From Mycobacterium sp. E2479 (lineage in GTDB: Bacteria > Actinomycetota > Actinomycetes > Mycobacteriales > Mycobacteriaceae): 64,000 nt of DNA. The notes beneath the pieces were generated by a model. The model was not told the DNA's origin and did not search any database. It was given only the letters and a program-made list of their open reading frames with translations. Below, piece by piece: positions 16,783 through 25,160 of the stretch (the stretch's first letter is position 1; every line of letters begins with the position of its first letter). The position numbers and the translations under genes were made by a program. The stretch lies in NCBI RefSeq assembly GCF_001667925.1, contig NZ_LZJR01000144.1, forward strand, positions 1-64,000, read 5' to 3'.

Positions 16783-17216
16783 TGGGGATCGGGCAACACG
16801 CGCAGATGTCCGCGTCGCCGTCCGGAGCGATGCTCGGGCGGGGCCAGCAGACTGCGACTGGGCGCGGTGGCCTGAGATCCGCCGTGATGGATGTGGGCGT
16901 CGGCGAAGCCGTTCACCGGTGTCGCACCGCCGGCGTACGGCAAGGCGCGATCGCCGCCCTCGCGCACCGCATCGGCGAGGGCAACCAGGTCGTCCTCGTC
17001 GGGGTGGGTGGGCAAGGGGCCGGCGTGGCGTACCAACTCCCACCCGCGGGGCGCGGTGATCCGGCCGGCATGGTTGACGCACAAATCCCAGGAATGCGGT
17101 TCCCGCGCCGTCGCCAACGGACCGACGACTGCGGTCGAGTCCGAGTAGACGAACGTCAGGGTCGCCACGGCGTAGTGCGGGCACCCGGGCCGGCAACAGC
17201 GACGGGGAACGTTCAC
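16779..17216 (-). CDS. DUF3499 family protein, Rv3258c homologue
   Basis: The 145-residue protein starts with a paired-cysteine motif (RRCCRPGC, residues 5-12) and has a further cysteine in SWDLCVNHAGR, a possible metal site shared by the actinobacterial DUF3499 family. Function is unknown. The start is GTG 17216 because TAGCCT (17229-17224, minus strand) ends 7 nt before it, predicting a leaderless mRNA. The C-terminus is basic and ends at a TAG inside the first CTAG boundary of the adjoining repeat array. It is divergent from the Rv3259 homologue. Confidence 0.8.
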   Translation of the reverse strand: MNVPRRCCRPGCPHYAVATLTFVYSDSTAVVGPLATAREPHSWDLCVNHAGRITAPRGWELVRHAGPLPTHPDEDDLVALADAVREGGDRALPYAGGATPVNGFADAHIHHGGSQATAPSRSLLAPPEHRSGRRRGHLRVLPDPH

Positions 17217-17293
17217 GATCGAAAGGCTATCGTGCGCAAACGCCGCCGAAGCGCCGGACACGCGCAACTCCTCGGCCCTCGATGTGCAACCGT

Positions 17294-17299
17294 TACCAT
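17294..17299 (+). promoter_or_regulatory. -10 hexamer TACCAT for a leaderless transcript
   Basis: TACCAT ends 6 nt before GTG 17306, the proposed start of the Rv3259 homologue. The facing minus-strand hexamer TAGCCT (17224-17229) serves the divergent DUF3499 gene, so about 65 bp separate two leaderless promoters. Confidence 0.55.
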
Positions 17300-17305
17300 C
17301 GGCGC

Positions 17306-17827
17306 GTGGCTGATTCGCCCAGCTATCCGCGAAGAGATCGGTTCTCCAACGGGCCGGCTCCGCGCCGGAGCGGGACGCACCGACTCTTTCGCAGGGGCCG
17401 CGATATGCGCGGCCCGCTGTTGCCCCCGACCGTGCCGGGGTGGCGCAGCCGCGCCGAGCGGTTCGACATGGCGGTGCTGGAGGCCTACGAGCCCATCGAG
17501 CGGAGCTGGCAGGACCGGCTGGCCGAACTCGACGTCGCCGTCGACGAGATTCCGCGCATCTCGGCAAAGGATCCCGAGAGCGTGCAGTGGCCACCCGAAG
17601 TGATCGCGGACGGTCCGATCCCGCTGGCGCGGTTGATCCCGGCCGGCGTCGACATCCGCGGCAACTCCACCCGGGCGCGAATCGTGTTGTTCCGCAAGCC
17701 AATTGAGCGACGGGCCAAAGACACCGTCGAACTCGGCGACCTGCTACACGAAATCCTGGTGGCCCAGGTCGCGATTTACCTCGACGTTGATCCGTCCGTC
17801 ATCGATCCGACGATCGACGACGAATAA
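17306..17827 (+). CDS. Small metallopeptidase-family-like protein, Rv3259 homologue
   Basis: The 173-residue product has a basic, low-complexity N-terminus and a conserved region from about residue 34 (MRGPLLPPTVPGW) to the acidic end. It resembles the actinobacterial 'metallopeptidase family' of zincin-like proteins, but the helix where HExxH would be reads HEILVAQVA, so the second histidine is missing and activity is doubtful. The start is GTG 17306 on promoter evidence; ATG 17405 would give 140 residues, close to the annotated M. tuberculosis length. It is convergent with whiB2. Confidence 0.75.
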   Translation: MADSPSYPRRDRFSNGPAPRRSGTHRLFRRGRDMRGPLLPPTVPGWRSRAERFDMAVLEAYEPIERSWQDRLAELDVAVDEIPRISAKDPESVQWPPEVIADGPIPLARLIPAGVDIRGNSTRARIVLFRKPIERRAKDTVELGDLLHEILVAQVAIYLDVDPSVIDPTIDDE

Positions 17828-17836
17828 CTTCTCCTT

Positions 17837-17865
17837 GCACGTCGGCCGCCGAACGCTCGGCGTGC
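17837..17865. terminator. Hairpin between the convergent Rv3259 homologue and whiB2
   Basis: GCACGTCGG (17837-17845) pairs with TCGGCGTGC (17857-17865) over 9 bp with two G-U pairs, around an 11-nt loop. It lies in the 55-bp gap between two convergent stops and could stop transcription from both sides. Confidence 0.5.
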
Positions 17866-17882
17866 GTTGCGATCAGTGTGCG

Positions 17883-18248
17883 TCAGATGATGCCCCGCTT
17901 GAGGCGGCGGCGCTCGCGCTCGGACAAACCGCCCCAGATACCGAAGCGCTCGTCGTGCTCGAGGGCGTACTCAAGGCACTCATGACGCACCTCGCAACCC
18001 AGGCAGATCTTCTTGGCCTCTCGGGTGGAGCCACCCTTTTCCGGGAAGAAGGCCTCGGGGTCGGTCTGGGCGCACAGCGCGCGATCCTGCCATTGATCCG
18101 CGGCCGGCTCCGGCATGGGCTCGGGCTCGAATGCGATTGGCGCATCAGGGACCACGGTCAAATGCGGCCGAGCGGGACGGTCCGGTGCCGGGTCGATGTC
18201 AGTGTGCGGCGTGCTCGCCATGGCGCTTCGAAAAGTGTCGTAAGACAT
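17883..18248 (-). CDS. whiB2: WhiB2 (WhmD) iron-sulfur regulator
   Basis: The 121-residue WhiB-family protein has the four cluster cysteines (CAQTDPEAFF; CLGCEVRHEC), the GIWGG turn and the basic tail RRRLKRGII. It binds a [4Fe-4S] cluster, acts with the primary sigma factor, and in M. smegmatis is needed for septation. The start is ATG 18248 (MSYDTFRS), like WhmD, with GAGGAGG about 11 nt upstream; M. tuberculosis annotations use a shorter form. The N-terminal 50 residues are variable. A long leader and a strong promoter lie upstream. Confidence 0.95.
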   Translation of the reverse strand: MSYDTFRSAMASTPHTDIDPAPDRPARPHLTVVPDAPIAFEPEPMPEPAADQWQDRALCAQTDPEAFFPEKGGSTREAKKICLGCEVRHECLEYALEHDERFGIWGGLSERERRRLKRGII

Positions 18249-18392
18249 ACGGTCGTCCGCCTCCTCAGCTTGTTTGAGAGAGTGTGTGATTGGTTTCCCA
18301 CTGTTCTGATGTACAGACAATTCGAACAAGTGATCGAATCTCGGTCTGCGACACCGGAGTCGGCCGGCCAACCGGGAAATGACACTGTTGTG

Positions 18393-18421
18393 ATTAGACA
18401 CGGGTTGACCTGCCGGGTCAA
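18393..18421 (-). promoter_or_regulatory. whiB2 promoter with an overlapping palindrome
   Basis: On the minus strand TTGACC (18421-18416) and TCTAAT (18398-18393) are 17 bp apart, a near-consensus SigA promoter, and predict a leader of about 138 nt. The -35 is one arm of the perfect palindrome TTGACC-n5-GGTCAA (18405-18421), a possible operator. Three GACAC pentamers (18350, 18381, 18397) lie over and downstream of the -10; GACAC is the core of the WhiA site in Streptomyces. The rest of 18249-18612 shows no gene. Confidence 0.6.
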
Positions 18422-18612
18422 GCACTTCGGCGCATTTCCATACCATCTCGTGATCAAATTTCGGCGTTTCTGTTGTTTTGAGGCTTCGGCGTGTCGATCA
18501 CACGATCCTCAGCCTTCCCAGAAGTCGCCCACAAGTGGTGGGGAACCGCAACTTTGAGGCACCCCCGATGGGCCCGCCACAGCGCTACCGCCGGGCAGTA
18601 CTGTCGTGCAAT

Positions 18613-19620
18613 GTGAAGGTCACCGTTCTGGTCGGTGGGGTTGGCGGCGCCCGGTTCCTGCTGGGGGTTCAACAGCTTTTCGGGCTCGGTCAATTTCAAA
18701 CGCAAGGGTGCCCGGGCACGGAAGCCAACGAACTCACGGCGATCGTCAACATTGGCGATGACGCCTGGATCCACGGATTGCGAATCTGCCCCGATTTGGA
18801 CACCTGCATGTACACCTTAGGTGGAGGTGTAGATCCGGAGCGAGGGTGGGGGCACCGCGACGAAACCTGGCACGCCAAAGAGGAATTGGCGCGCTACGGG
18901 GTGCAGCCGGACTGGTTCGGGCTCGGTGACCGTGACCTGGGCACCCACCTGGTGCGCACCCAGATGCTCAACGCCGGCTATCCCTTGACCCAGATCACCA
19001 CCGCGCTGTGCGACCGCTGGCAACCCGGCGCGCGGCTGCTGCCCGCCAGCGACGATCGGTGCGAGACACACGTGGTGATAACCGATCCCGACGACGGCAG
19101 CCGGCGGGCGATTCACTTCCAGGAGTGGTGGGTGCGCTACCGGGCCCAGGTGCCCACGCACAGCTTCGCCTTCGTCGGCGCTGAAAAGGCGGCCGCCACA
19201 ATTGATGCCACGGCGGCCATCGCGGACGCCGACGTCATCCTGCTGGCGCCCTCGAACCCGGTGGTGAGCGTCGGCGCCATCCTGGCCGTCCCCGGCATTC
19301 GCGGGGCGCTGCGCGGCGCGCGCGCGCCGATTGTCGGCTACTCGCCGATCATCGGTGGAAAGCCATTGCGCGGCATGGCCGATACCTGCCTGTCGGTGAT
19401 CGGGGTCGAGTCCACCGCCGAGGCGGTCGCCCGGCACTACGGCGCGCGCCGGGACACCGGCATCTTGGACGGCTGGCTGGTGAGCGAAGACGACCGGGCC
19501 GGTTTCCAAGGCGACATCGACGGCATCGCGGTGCGCTCGGTACCGCTGGTGATGATCGACCCGAAGGCGACGGCCGAGATGGTCAGGGCCGGACTGGAGC
19601 TGGCAGGGGTGACCCCTTGA
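18613..19620 (+). CDS. fbiA: 2-phospho-L-lactate transferase FbiA (coenzyme F420 synthesis)
   Basis: The 335-residue enzyme joins the phospholactate/phosphoenolpyruvate-derived moiety to the deazaflavin Fo, making (dehydro-)F420-0. The family start motif TVLVGGVGGARFL (residues 4-16), NIGDDAWIHGL and the LAPSNPVVSVGAIL loop are all present. The start is GTG 18613, with TACTGT (18599-18604) 8 nt upstream, so the transcript may be nearly leaderless. It overlaps fbiB by 4 bp. F420 serves nitroreductases and F420-dependent dehydrogenases. Confidence 0.96.
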   Translation: MKVTVLVGGVGGARFLLGVQQLFGLGQFQTQGCPGTEANELTAIVNIGDDAWIHGLRICPDLDTCMYTLGGGVDPERGWGHRDETWHAKEELARYGVQPDWFGLGDRDLGTHLVRTQMLNAGYPLTQITTALCDRWQPGARLLPASDDRCETHVVITDPDDGSRRAIHFQEWWVRYRAQVPTHSFAFVGAEKAAATIDATAAIADADVILLAPSNPVVSVGAILAVPGIRGALRGARAPIVGYSPIIGGKPLRGMADTCLSVIGVESTAEAVARHYGARRDTGILDGWLVSEDDRAGFQGDIDGIAVRSVPLVMIDPKATAEMVRAGLELAGVTP

Positions 19621-20969
19621 CGTCTCGGCCCGGCGAGCATGGCACCGCCGCCGCGATCGAAATCCTGCCCGTCGCCGGGTTGCCCGAATTCCGGCCCGGT
19701 GACGATCTGGGCGCTGCCGTCGCCGCGGCCGCCCCATGGTTGCGCGACGGCGACGTCGTCGTGGTAACCAGCAAGGCGGTGTCCAAATGCGAGGGCCGCC
19801 TGGTGCCGGCCCCGCAGGATCCGGAGGAGCGCGACCGACTGAGGCGCAAGCTGGTCGACGACGAAGCCGTCCGGGTGCTGGCCCGCAAGGGCCGGACCCT
19901 GATCACCGAGAACCGGATCGGCCTGGTGCAGGCCGCCGCGGGCGTAGACGGATCCAACGTGGGTCGCGACGAACTGGCGCTTCTGCCGGTCGACCCGGAC
20001 GGCAGCGCCGCGACGCTGCGGGCCGCCCTGCGCGAACGGCTCGGTGTCGAGGTCGCCGTGGTCATCACGGACACGATGGGCCGCGCGTGGCGCAACGGCC
20101 AGACCGACGCGGCCGTGGGGGCCGCGGGCATGGCTGTGCTGCACGGCTATTCGGGGGCCGTCGATCAGCATGGCAATGAGTTACTGGTCACCGAGGTGGC
20201 GGTCGCCGACGAGATCGCCGCGGCCGCCGATCTGGTCAAGGGCAAACTGACCGCGATGCCGGTGGCAGTGGTGCGCGGCATGTCCGTGACCGACGACGGC
20301 TCGACAGCGCGGCGGTTGTTGCGGCCGGGCACCGAAGACCTGTTCTGGCTCGGCACCGCCGAAGCCCTCGAAGCCGGTCGCCGCGAGGCGCAGCTGCTGC
20401 GCCGATCGGTGCGCCGCTTCAGCGCCGAACCCGTGCCGGCGGATCTGTTGGAAGCCGCGGTCGCCGAAGCGCTGACCGCGCCGGCTCCGCACCACACCCG
20501 CCCGGTGCGGTTCGTCTGGCTGCAGACCCCGGCCATCCGGACCCGGCTGCTGGATCGCATGCGGGACAAGTGGCGCGCCGACCTCGCCGGCGACGGCCGG
20601 CCCGCTGACTCGATCGACCGCCGGGTGGCGCGCGGTCAGATCCTCTACGACGCGCCAGAGGTCGTCATCCCGATCCTGGTGCCGGACGGCGCGCACGCTT
20701 ATCCCGACGCCGCCCGCACCGACGCCGAGCACACCATGTTCACGGTGGCCGTCGGCGCGGCGGTGCAGGCCCTGCTGGTCGCGCTGGCGGTGCGCGGGTT
20801 GGGCAGCTGCTGGATCGGCTCGACGATCTTCGCCGCCGACCTGGTGCGCGCCGAGCTCGGGCTGCCCCCCGACTGGGAACCGTTGGGCGCCATTGCCATC
20901 GGATATGCCGCCGAACCGGCCGGGCCGCGTGATCCGGCAGACCCCGGTGATTTGCTGATCCGCAAGTAA
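19617..20969 (+). CDS. fbiB: Bifunctional F420 gamma-glutamyl ligase FbiB
   Basis: The 450-residue protein has an N-terminal CofE-like ligase (about 1-245; motifs VVTSKAVSKCEGR, VVITDTMGRAWRNGQTD) that adds the polyglutamate tail, and a C-terminal nitroreductase-fold FMN domain (about 255-450; RRSVRRFS, HTMFTVAVGAAVQALL) that reduces dehydro-F420-0. This fusion is typical of actinobacteria. The start TTG 19617 overlaps the fbiA stop (TTGA); the next good in-frame start would lose conserved residues. Confidence 0.95.
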   Translation: MTSRPGEHGTAAAIEILPVAGLPEFRPGDDLGAAVAAAAPWLRDGDVVVVTSKAVSKCEGRLVPAPQDPEERDRLRRKLVDDEAVRVLARKGRTLITENRIGLVQAAAGVDGSNVGRDELALLPVDPDGSAATLRAALRERLGVEVAVVITDTMGRAWRNGQTDAAVGAAGMAVLHGYSGAVDQHGNELLVTEVAVADEIAAAADLVKGKLTAMPVAVVRGMSVTDDGSTARRLLRPGTEDLFWLGTAEALEAGRREAQLLRRSVRRFSAEPVPADLLEAAVAEALTAPAPHHTRPVRFVWLQTPAIRTRLLDRMRDKWRADLAGDGRPADSIDRRVARGQILYDAPEVVIPILVPDGAHAYPDAARTDAEHTMFTVAVGAAVQALLVALAVRGLGSCWIGSTIFAADLVRAELGLPPDWEPLGAIAIGYAAEPAGPRDPADPGDLLIRK

Positions 20970-20979
20970 TACTGAGCCC

Positions 20980-22575
20980 ATGAAGTTCGCCGGCAAGGCG
21001 GCGGCCTCGGCCGACAAGGTTCGCGGCGGCTACTACACCCCCGCACCGGTGGCCCGGTTCCTGGCCACCTGGGTCCACGCGGCGGGACCGAAGATCGTGG
21101 AGCCCTCCTGCGGCGACGGCGCGATCCTGCGCGAGTTGGCCACGCTCAGCGACCGGGTGCAGGGCGTCGAACTGATGGCCGACGAGGCGGCCAAATCCCG
21201 CCGGTTCGCCCCCGTCGACGCCGAGAGCCTGTTCGCCTGGCTCGCCACCGCCGAGGCCGGCGGCTGGGACGGGGTCGCCGGCAACCCGCCCTACATTCGT
21301 TTTGGCAACTGGCCAGCGCAGCAGCGCGATCCGGCGCTGGCCCTGATGCGGCGCGCGGGTCTGCGCCCCACCCGACTGACCAACGCCTGGGTTCCGTTCG
21401 TGGTGGCGAGCACCATGCTGGTGCGCGACGGCGGGCGGGTGGCGCTGGTGCTCCCTGCCGAGCTGCTCCAGGTCAGCTACGCCGCACAGCTGCGCGACTA
21501 CCTTCTGTCCCGATTCCGCGAGATCACGTTGCTGACGTTCGAGCGCCTGGTGTTCGACGGCATCCTGCAGGAAGTCGTGTTGTTCTGCGGTGTCGCCGGC
21601 ACCGGTCCCGCACGCATCCGCACCGTGCACCTCCAGGACGCCGGCGCCCTGGCTAGCGTGGACCTAAACGTGCGACACCGTCCTTTCGGGCCCGCGCTCT
21701 TGCACGAAAACGAGAAGTGGACCAAGTACTTTCTGGATCCCGCCGCGATCCGGCTGCTGCGCGCGCTCAAGGGTTCGGGCACCCTGACGCGGCTCGGGTT
21801 TTTCGCCGAGGTCGACGTCGGAATCGTGACCGGGCGCAACGCCTTCTTCACCTTCACCGACGCTCAGGCCGCCGCGCTGGGGTTACGGCCGCACTGCGTC
21901 CCGCTCGTCTCGCGCAGTGCCCAACTGTCCGGGCTGATCTACGACGACGATTGCCGGGCAAGCGACCTCGCCGCCGGGCAGCGCGGCTGGTTACTCAACG
22001 CGCCGCGCGAGCCCGCCGATGCGGCGCTGCGAGCCCACATCAGCGCGGGTGAAGCAGCCGGGGTGCACCGCGGCTACAAGTGCTCGATCCGCAAGCCGTG
22101 GTTTGCCACGCCCTCGCTGTGGGCGCCCGATCTGTTCCTGCTGCGCCAGATCCACCGGGCGCCGCGGCTGACCGTCAACGCCGCCGCGGCCACGAGCACC
22201 GACACCGTGCACCGGGTGCGCCTCAGCGCCCGCGCCGATGCCGGGATCGACCCGGCCGCGCTCGCCGCGGTGTTCCACAACAGCGCGACGTTCGCCTTCA
22301 GCGAGATCATCGGTCGCAGTTACGGCGGCGGTGTTCTTGAGCTGGAGCCCCGCGAAGCCGAGCAGCTGCCCATTCCCCCGCCGAATTGCGCGGACGCCGA
22401 TCTCGTCCGCGACGTCGACCTGCTGCTGAAGGCCAACGAGTTCGACAAGGCGCTCGACCTCGTCGACCGCCGCGTGCTGATCGACGGCCTGGGATTGGCG
22501 GCCGAGGCGGTGGCGGACTGCCGCGCGGCGTGGGTGTCGTTGCGGGATCGGCGGAAACGGCGGGGGTCACGATGA
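20980..22575 (+). CDS. mamA: N6-adenine DNA methyltransferase MamA
   Basis: The 531-residue class I methyltransferase has the SAM-binding segment VEPSCGDGAILREL (about 41-54) and the catalytic NPPYIRFGNW with NPPY at residues 102-105, followed by a target-recognition half. It matches Rv3263 (MamA), which methylates the adenine of CTGGAG in M. tuberculosis and influences some promoters. There is no restriction endonuclease beside it, so it looks like a solitary methylase. It starts 10 bp after fbiB and overlaps the Nudix gene by 4 bp (ATGA). Confidence 0.9.
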   Translation: MKFAGKAAASADKVRGGYYTPAPVARFLATWVHAAGPKIVEPSCGDGAILRELATLSDRVQGVELMADEAAKSRRFAPVDAESLFAWLATAEAGGWDGVAGNPPYIRFGNWPAQQRDPALALMRRAGLRPTRLTNAWVPFVVASTMLVRDGGRVALVLPAELLQVSYAAQLRDYLLSRFREITLLTFERLVFDGILQEVVLFCGVAGTGPARIRTVHLQDAGALASVDLNVRHRPFGPALLHENEKWTKYFLDPAAIRLLRALKGSGTLTRLGFFAEVDVGIVTGRNAFFTFTDAQAAALGLRPHCVPLVSRSAQLSGLIYDDDCRASDLAAGQRGWLLNAPREPADAALRAHISAGEAAGVHRGYKCSIRKPWFATPSLWAPDLFLLRQIHRAPRLTVNAAAATSTDTVHRVRLSARADAGIDPAALAAVFHNSATFAFSEIIGRSYGGGVLELEPREAEQLPIPPPNCADADLVRDVDLLLKANEFDKALDLVDRRVLIDGLGLAAEAVADCRAAWVSLRDRRKRRGSR

Positions 22576-23111
22576 GCGTTCGGGAGTCGGCGATCGCGCT
22601 GCTGTCGAGCTGGGATCCACCCGACCCGGCCCAGGATTCGTTGCGCCACGCCGTGTTGGCGTTCGTGCACGCCCGCAGCGATGCGTGCCGGCGCGAGTGC
22701 GTGCCGGGCCACGTGACCGGGTCCGCGTTGGTACTCGACCACTCCGGCGACCAGGTGCTGCTGACCCTGCACCCCCGCCTGGGCCGGTGGGTGCAGTTGG
22801 GCGGCCACTGCGACGATGACGACACCGACGTCCTCGCCGCCGCGCTGCGCGAGGCCACCGAGGAGTCCGGGATCGACGGGCTGCGCATCGAACCCCGATT
22901 AGCCGCGGTGCACGTGCACCCGGTGACCTGCTCGCTGGGCGTGCCGACCCGTCATCTGGACCTGCAGTTCGTCGCGCACGCGCCGGCCGGCGCGCAGATC
23001 GCGATCAGCGACGAGTCCGAGGACTTGCGGTGGTGGCCCGCCGACGCGCTGCCCGACGGGACGGATTACGCGCTGGCCTATCTGGTCGCCCAAGCCACGC
23101 GAGCGGGTTAG
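22572..23111 (+). CDS. Nudix hydrolase
   Basis: The 179-residue protein has a Nudix box (GGHCDDDDTDVLAAALREAT then EESGI, about 76-100) in which the first glutamate is an aspartate, plus VQLGGH just before it. Nudix enzymes cleave nucleoside diphosphate derivatives; the substrate is not predictable. The start is ATG 22572, overlapping the mamA stop by 4 bp, so it should be co-expressed with mamA. I do not recall it at this place in M. tuberculosis. Confidence 0.85.
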   Translation: MSVRESAIALLSSWDPPDPAQDSLRHAVLAFVHARSDACRRECVPGHVTGSALVLDHSGDQVLLTLHPRLGRWVQLGGHCDDDDTDVLAAALREATEESGIDGLRIEPRLAAVHVHPVTCSLGVPTRHLDLQFVAHAPAGAQIAISDESEDLRWWPADALPDGTDYALAYLVAQATRAG

Positions 23112-23114
23112 CCG

Positions 23115-23175
23115 CCGAGTGTGCGGCTAGCTTCACGCTCGGCCTCGAATGTGCGGCTAGCGTCACCCTCGGCGA
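23115..23175. terminator. Duplicated GCCGAG hairpin between convergent genes
   Basis: Two copies of a roughly 30-bp unit lie in tandem: GCCGAGTGTGCGGCTAGCTT then CACGCTCGGC, followed by a copy with GAATGTGCGGCTAGCGTCAC. The first forms a 10-bp stem (GCCGAGTGTG/CACGCTCGGC, one G-U) and the second a weaker one. They fill the 80-bp gap between the Nudix gene and the guanylyltransferase gene, which converge. A similar GCCGAG arm occurs at 5546. Confidence 0.6.
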
Positions 23176-23191
23176 ACAGGAGTCTCCGCCG

Positions 23192-24268
23192 CTAGACGTC
23201 GGACGAGTAGCGGATCCCGCCGTCGGGAATCGACACACCGGGCCACACCCGGGCGCCGCGCAACAACTCGCAGCGCGCCCCGATGTCGGCGCCGTCGCCG
23301 ATCACGCCGTCGCGGATCAGCGCCCGCGGGCCGATGCGCGCGCCGAAGCCGATGATCGATCGCTCGATCACGCTGCCGGCCTCGACCTTGACGCCGTCGA
23401 AGATCACCGCGCCGTCCAGCCGGACGCCGGGGCCGATCTCGGCTCCCCTCCCGACAACGGTGCCGCCGACCAGCACCGCGCCCGGCGACACCGCCGCGCC
23501 GTCGTGCACCAGCTGCTCGCCGCGGTGGCCGTGCAGCGCCGGCGACGGGGCGATGCCGCGCACCAGATCCGCTGAGCCACGCACGAAGTCTTCCGGGGTG
23601 CCCATGTCGCGCCAGTAGCTGGCGTCGACGTAGCCGCAGACCTTCACTCCGGGATCGGACAGCAGCGCGGGGAACACCTCACGTTCCACCGAGACCTCCC
23701 GGCCGCGCGGGATCCGGTCGATCATCTGGCGCGAGAAGACGTAGCACCCGGCGTTGATCTGGTCGGTCGGCGGGTCCTGGGTCTTCTCCAGGAAGCCGGT
23801 GACGCGGCCTTCCTCGGTGGTCACGCAGCCGAACGCCCGCGGATCGCCCACCCGGACCAGATGCAGTGTGAGGTCGGATTGCTGAGCCGAGTGGAAGTCG
23901 AGCATCTGACCCAGGTCGGCTCCGGAAAGCACGTCTCCGTTGAACACCATCACGGTGTCGTGCCGCAGGTGGCCGGCCACGTTGGCGATGCCGCCGCCGG
24001 TGCCCAGGGGCCGCTCCTCGGTGACGTACTCGATCTGCAAACCCAGCTTGGAGCCATCACCGAACTCGGCCTCGAACACCGCAGCCTGATACGACGTGCT
24101 CAGGATGACGTGGTCCATCCCGGCCGCGGCGATTCGCGAGAGCAGATGCGTGAGGAACGGCAGCCCCGCGGTGGGCAGCATCGGCTTGGGCGCCGACAGC
24201 GTCAGCGGCCGCAGCCGGGTGCCCTTGCCGCCGACCAGGATCACCACATCGACTTCTGGAGTTCCCAC
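23192..24268 (-). CDS. manB: Mannose-1-phosphate guanylyltransferase (ManB/ManC, Rv3264c)
   Basis: The 358-residue nucleotidyltransferase has the signature VGGKGTRLRPLTLSAPKPM (about 12-30), a metal-binding FNGDVLSG and a C-terminal left-handed beta-helix of hexapeptide repeats (about 255-345; V..G..I.. pattern). It makes GDP-mannose from mannose-1-P and GTP, completing the manA-pmmA route. The gene has been called manB, manC and rmlA2 in different annotations. The start GTG 24268 lies 1 nt after the wbbL stop; rmlD-wbbL-manB form one operon. Confidence 0.93.
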   Translation of the reverse strand: MGTPEVDVVILVGGKGTRLRPLTLSAPKPMLPTAGLPFLTHLLSRIAAAGMDHVILSTSYQAAVFEAEFGDGSKLGLQIEYVTEERPLGTGGGIANVAGHLRHDTVMVFNGDVLSGADLGQMLDFHSAQQSDLTLHLVRVGDPRAFGCVTTEEGRVTGFLEKTQDPPTDQINAGCYVFSRQMIDRIPRGREVSVEREVFPALLSDPGVKVCGYVDASYWRDMGTPEDFVRGSADLVRGIAPSPALHGHRGEQLVHDGAAVSPGAVLVGGTVVGRGAEIGPGVRLDGAVIFDGVKVEAGSVIERSIIGFGARIGPRALIRDGVIGDGADIGARCELLRGARVWPGVSIPDGGIRYSSDV

Positions 24269-24269
24269 C

Positions 24270-25160
24270 TCAGTGACGCCCTTCTAGAAGTTTCCGCCGG
24301 CCGGACACGCGCCGCGCACTGCGCACCATCAGGCGCGAACGCACCCTGAGCGAGGCGTGCAGCGTCCAGCGCAGCGGGGCGCGCGACCAACCGGAATGCC
24401 GGTCGGCCAGAAACATATACGTGCTCTTGTGATGCGCGGCCAGGTGGCTGGCCGGGTCCGCGCCGGTGGAGTGGCCCTTGTGGTGCAGGACCTCCGCCGA
24501 CGGCACGTAGACGGACAGCCAACCGGCCTTGCCGAGGCGGTCGCCTAAGTCGACGTCCTCCATATACATGAAGTACCGCTCGTCGAACCCGCCGATCTGG
24601 GCGAACGCCGAACGCCGCACCAACAGGCACGACCCCGACAGCCAGCCCACCGGCCGCTCGCTGGGCTCCATCCGCTCCTGGCGGTACGCCGCCGACCACG
24701 GGTTGCTTTTCCAGAAGGGTCCGACGACCGCGTGCATGCCGCCGCGGATCAGGCTCGGCAGGTGCCGCGCCGACGGATACACCGATCCGTCGGGATCACG
24801 GATCAGCGGGCCCAGCGCGCCGGCCCGCGGCCACCGCGACGCGGCGTCGAGCAGTTCGTCGATGCTGCCCGGTCCCCACTGCACGTCCGGGTTGGCGATG
24901 ATCACCCAGTCATCGTCGGGATCCAGTTGCGCGACGGCACGATTCACCGCGGTCCCGTAGCCGAGGTTGGCTCCGGTGCGAAACAACCGCACATTGGGAT
25001 AGCGGTCGACGGCTGCCTCCGGAGTGCCATCGGTGGAGCCGTTGTCGGCCAGCAGCACGCACACCTCCCGCTCCGTGGCCAGCGACAGCGAGGCCAGGAA
25101 GCGCTCCAGGTGCGGACCCGGTGAGAAGGTCACCGTCACGACCGGCAGGACGTCAGTCAC
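24270..25160 (-). CDS. wbbL: Rhamnosyltransferase WbbL of the arabinogalactan linker
   Basis: The 296-residue GT2 glycosyltransferase transfers rhamnose from dTDP-rhamnose to GlcNAc-PP-decaprenol, forming the linker between peptidoglycan and galactan. Visible motifs are ADNGSTDGTPEAA, NPDVQWGPGS (DxD-equivalent NPD) and YFMYMEDVDLGDRL, where ED is the likely catalytic base region. The start is GTG 25160 (VTDVLPVV), matching the M. tuberculosis protein and overlapping rmlD by 8 bp. An in-frame extension upstream is a shadow of rmlD. Confidence 0.95.
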   Translation of the reverse strand: MTDVLPVVTVTFSPGPHLERFLASLSLATEREVCVLLADNGSTDGTPEAAVDRYPNVRLFRTGANLGYGTAVNRAVAQLDPDDDWVIIANPDVQWGPGSIDELLDAASRWPRAGALGPLIRDPDGSVYPSARHLPSLIRGGMHAVVGPFWKSNPWSAAYRQERMEPSERPVGWLSGSCLLVRRSAFAQIGGFDERYFMYMEDVDLGDRLGKAGWLSVYVPSAEVLHHKGHSTGADPASHLAAHHKSTYMFLADRHSGWSRAPLRWTLHASLRVRSRLMVRSARRVSGRRKLLEGRH

